A DNA stretch of 8,041 bases from the NCBI GenBank assembly GCA_027038155.1, contig JALVXW010000278.1, forward strand, positions 1 to 8,041. The letters are read 5' to 3'. Of this stretch, positions 5,955-8,041 are shown in pieces. Position numbers and translations under genes: made by a program. The first letter of the stretch is position 1, and every line of letters starts with the position of its first letter. Under the pieces are notes generated by a model that had not been told where the DNA came from, did not search any database, and worked only from the letters and a program-made list of their open reading frames with translations. This stretch comes from Sulfurovum sp. (lineage in GTDB: Bacteria; Campylobacterota; Campylobacteria; Campylobacterales; Sulfurovaceae).

Positions 5955-6781
5955 TAATTTTGTTCCTTTTTGTAAACAAGTGTCACCCACTCATCTTTTA
6001 GTGTTCTTTTTTCTAGTGTCAAGTCAGTAAAAGACTCTTTGACCAGCGCTTCTTTTGTATCTAAGATACCTGAAAGTATCAAGTATCCACCCTCTTTTGT
6101 GACCATTTTTAAATCTTTTGCGATAAAACGAAGCACATCAGCAATGATATTGGCAATAACCACATCGTAACTACTTTCTGCTTTATCTACAGAGCCTTCC
6201 CAGAGTCTGTTGTAGCTCTCATTGTTGAGTGCAAAGTTTTTTTGACAGCTCTCTACGGAGACAGGGTCTGTATCACACAGCTCTACAGTAGCTCCCAGTT
6301 TTTTGGCAGCCAGCCCAAGTATGCCAGAGCCACACCCCACATCAATCACCGTGTCTCCTGCTTTGACATACTCAGAGACGGCCTCTAAACATGAGAATGT
6401 TGTTGCATGATGCCCTGAGCCAAAGGCAAGAGCAGGGTCAATTTTGATATTAATCAAATCCTCTTTGGGTGCATACCAGCTAGGAAAGATGTAGAATTTC
6501 CCTGCCTCAATAGGCTCAATGGAGTCTTGATATTTTTGTATCCAGTCTTGATTCTCTTTCTCTTCTAATGTATATCTCATAGAGATACCACTTCCTAGTG
6601 TCCCTTCTAAGGCTACAAGAGCATCCTTAACGTAAGTTAAATCAGACTCACTTCGTACGATGATTTTTTTATCTCCTAGCTCTACCCCATCGCCTGCGAT
6701 ATTTGCCACAAAGTCTGCAATAAACTCTACAAAATCTTCATTTTCAAGTGTAATCGTCAATTCATAATATCTACTTTGCAT
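5954..6781 (-). CDS. prmA: Ribosomal protein L11 methyltransferase
   Basis: PrmA transfers methyl groups from S-adenosylmethionine to ribosomal protein L11 in the cytoplasm. The 275 residues form an N-terminal L11-recognition region (about 1-100) and a class I methyltransferase domain. Visible motifs are DPALAFGSGHHATT (115-128), the SAM-binding loop VIDVGCGSGILGLA (145-158), acidic DTDP (170-173), and the active-site loop VIANIIADVL (208-217) that corresponds to the NxxA motif of the family. The length is slightly below the E. coli protein (293). The start overlaps the end of hisA by 11 bases and no strong ribosome binding site is seen, so it probably depends on translation of hisA. The prmA-ftsH pairing is known in other Campylobacterota, where cheY rather than hisA is often upstream. 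Confidence 0.95.
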   Translation of the reverse strand: MQSRYYELTITLENEDFVEFIADFVANIAGDGVELGDKKIIVRSESDLTYVKDALVALEGTLGSGISMRYTLEEKENQDWIQKYQDSIEPIEAGKFYIFPSWYAPKEDLINIKIDPALAFGSGHHATTFSCLEAVSEYVKAGDTVIDVGCGSGILGLAAKKLGATVELCDTDPVSVESCQKNFALNNESYNRLWEGSVDKAESSYDVVIANIIADVLRFIAKDLKMVTKEGGYLILSGILDTKEALVKESFTDLTLEKRTLKDEWVTLVYKKEQN

Positions 6782-7484
6782 TGACTACCCCAAACGCCTC
6801 TTCCAAATCAAGTGTCCCTTCATAAAAGGCTTTACCAACAATTGTTCCATCGATGCCAGCTTCTATTAATTTATGAATATCTGTCATATCTTTGAGCCCT
6901 CCCGATGCGATAGTTTCTACTCCTGAGGCTTCTTGAATCGCTTTGGTAAACGCTACATTGACCCCTGTCATCATACCATCGCGACCAACATCCGTGCATA
7001 TGATAGCCTCAACTCCACAATCAGCAAAAGCCTTAGCCAAGTCAGTTGCTTTCATATCTGAAGTCTCTGCCCACCCCTCAACAGCAACCATGCCATCAAT
7101 AGCATCAATTCCTACTACAATAGGGTACTTTTTTGCCATATCTTTAACAAACTGTGCATCTTTCACTGCAATAGAGCCTAAAATGAGTCTATCTATACCA
7201 AGATCAAGGTACATCTTAATGGTCTCTTCATCACGAATTCCACCACCAAGTTCTAGTTTGAGGTTACAGTTTTCACGTATTTTTCTAATCTGCTCTAAGT
7301 TTTCTGGTTTCCCTGCAAAAGCACCATTGAGGTCAACAAGGTGAACCCACTCGCTCCCTAGCTCTTCAAATCGTTTAGCCACTTGCCATGGTTCATCTGA
7401 GTATATTTTGGCTGAGTCCATCAGTCCTTTGCTCAGTCTTACGGCTTTTCCATCTTTGAGGTCGATTGCTGGTAGTATTGTCAT
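6771..7484 (-). CDS. hisA: Phosphoribosylformimino-5-aminoimidazole carboxamide ribotide isomerase
   Basis: HisA performs the Amadori isomerisation of ProFAR to PRFAR, the fourth step of histidine synthesis. It is a 237-residue TIM barrel with the usual twofold half-barrel repeat. Catalytic residues fall where the Thermotoga enzyme has them: D8 in PAIDLKDG, D127 in VGIDAIDG and T164 in ICTDVGRDG. Phosphate-binding GGGIRD (80-85) and ASGGL (193-197) are present. The ATG at 7484 follows the stop of the upstream gene with no spacing (TAAATG), and GAAGGA lies nine bases upstream inside that gene's 3' end. In many relatives hisH lies immediately upstream; here a TOPRIM-like gene takes that place. 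TrpF/PriA-type dual activity is unlikely but cannot be excluded by eye. Confidence 0.96.
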   Translation of the reverse strand: MTILPAIDLKDGKAVRLSKGLMDSAKIYSDEPWQVAKRFEELGSEWVHLVDLNGAFAGKPENLEQIRKIRENCNLKLELGGGIRDEETIKMYLDLGIDRLILGSIAVKDAQFVKDMAKKYPIVVGIDAIDGMVAVEGWAETSDMKATDLAKAFADCGVEAIICTDVGRDGMMTGVNVAFTKAIQEASGVETIASGGLKDMTDIHKLIEAGIDGTIVGKAFYEGTLDLEEAFGVVNAK

Positions 7485-8041
7485 TTATTCTGTTCCTTCG
7501 AATAGGGTTTGTAATTTTTGCTTTAAGGTGTTGAAATTTTCGTGTGAAAAGTCAAAAGGTGCATTGGGATATGCCGTTTTATAGATTTGATTTAGAATAG
7601 CTTTATGGTTTTCTTTAGATTTAAAATCACTACATTCTAAAAAAGTTTCTATACACTCTTTTTGTTCTTGTGATAAGGTAGATAAAATCAAAGATTCCAA
7701 GTAACCTTCTTTTCTTTCTGAGTTCATATCATAAGCGATAAAAGTATCACTAATATGTGCAATATCTAACTCTTTTTGTATCGCTGTTATTTGACTAAGT
7801 GTTTCATCATAGCCATCATACTTTTTATCACCTTCATAGTCAGCATCTACGATAAAAAGAACTTTTTCTACAAATTCTCTTTCTACTTCACTTTTTAGTA
7901 GTGTATAGTTTTTATTGTCTAAGTTGAAAAAATTACTTTTATTTCCCATACCAATAAAATTCACTCTATGGTTTAGTTCTTCTTCTGAAATACCTAAAGC
8001 ATGGTATAAAAGTTTAAAAAAATTTTTGTCAATACTCTTGC
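7485..8041 (-). CDS. Partial TOPRIM/DUF3226-like protein of unknown function
   Basis: The frame stays open to the right edge, so 184 C-terminal residues are visible and the start is missing. A GTG at 7964 is internal: the 25 codons upstream of it (KSIDKNFFKLLYHALG, then ISEEELNHR) read as protein. The visible pattern fits a small TOPRIM fold: a D-K-x-F-F helix, a strand VNFIGMGNKSNF, then FIVDADYEGD carrying the DxD metal motif, and GYLESLIL further on, which resembles the G-x-LE-x-LL segment of DUF3226. The conserved TOPRIM glutamate would lie just outside the window. Hand-counted GC is about 29% (7501-7920) against about 44% for hisA, suggesting acquisition. It abuts hisA. TOPRIM proteins act in nucleic-acid cleavage and some phage defence systems. 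I do not assign a function. Confidence 0.65.
   Translation of the reverse strand, partial: KSIDKNFFKLLYHALGISEEELNHRVNFIGMGNKSNFFNLDNKNYTLLKSEVEREFVEKVLFIVDADYEGDKKYDGYDETLSQITAIQKELDIAHISDTFIAYDMNSERKEGYLESLILSTLSQEQKECIETFLECSDFKSKENHKAILNQIYKTAYPNAPFDFSHENFNTLKQKLQTLFEGTE

Noticed and set aside
5955..5990. Longer FtsH start at 5990
   Set aside because: It would overlap prmA by 37 bases and adds 12 residues unlike FtsH; the ATG at 5954 has AAGGA at suitable distance.
6943..7344. 133-residue plus-strand open frame opposite hisA
   Set aside because: Antisense to HisA catalytic motifs and without independent support.
7962..7964. GTG at 7964 as the start of the rightmost gene
   Set aside because: The frame continues upstream to the edge with a plausible TOPRIM-type helix, and no ribosome binding site precedes this GTG.
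1..8041. CRISPR array, tRNA, rRNA or insertion sequence
   Set aside because: No regularly spaced repeats, cloverleaf, rRNA stretches or transposase motifs were seen on either strand.

Overview
The window looks like chromosomal DNA from a Campylobacterota species, probably a free-living Sulfurovum/Sulfurimonas-type organism. This is an inference from the protein style of LeuA, HisA, PrmA and FtsH, the moderately low GC, the AAGGA-type ribosome binding sites and the prmA-ftsH linkage known in that phylum. It is mostly a housekeeping region with one regulatory surprise and one foreign-looking gene.

Layout from the left. The leuA gene (2-isopropylmalate synthase) runs leftward at 41-1597. A small palindrome lies against its stop codon at the window edge. 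Upstream of leuA, 1598-1966 holds no large gene but is full of signals: a sigma70-like promoter (1879-1907), a strong ribosome binding site, a 24-codon leader ORF (1778-1852) with five consecutive leucine codons, and a roughly 180-base leader with several competing hairpins in front of leuA. This has the layout of a ribosome-dependent leucine attenuator. A second, divergent promoter in the same gap drives a rightward gene (1970-3892) for a five-helix membrane enzyme of the LTA synthase/alkaline phosphatase superfamily, probably a phosphoglycerol or phosphoethanolamine transferase acting in the periplasm.

A perfect 10-bp hairpin (3895-3925) separates this gene from the convergent leftward operon: partial TOPRIM/DUF3226-like gene (7485 to the right edge), hisA (6771-7484), prmA (5954-6781), ftsH (3933-5954). 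All junctions are tight: TAA directly followed by ATG, an 11-base overlap, and a TAATG overlap. The genes therefore appear co-transcribed and translationally coupled, although their functions differ: histidine synthesis, ribosomal protein L11 methylation, and membrane proteolysis. The TOPRIM-like gene is much more AT-rich (about 29% GC by hand count of 7501-7920) than hisA (about 44%) and ftsH (about 50% in the part counted), suggesting it is an insertion at the head of the operon.

I see no tRNA, rRNA, insertion sequence or CRISPR array.
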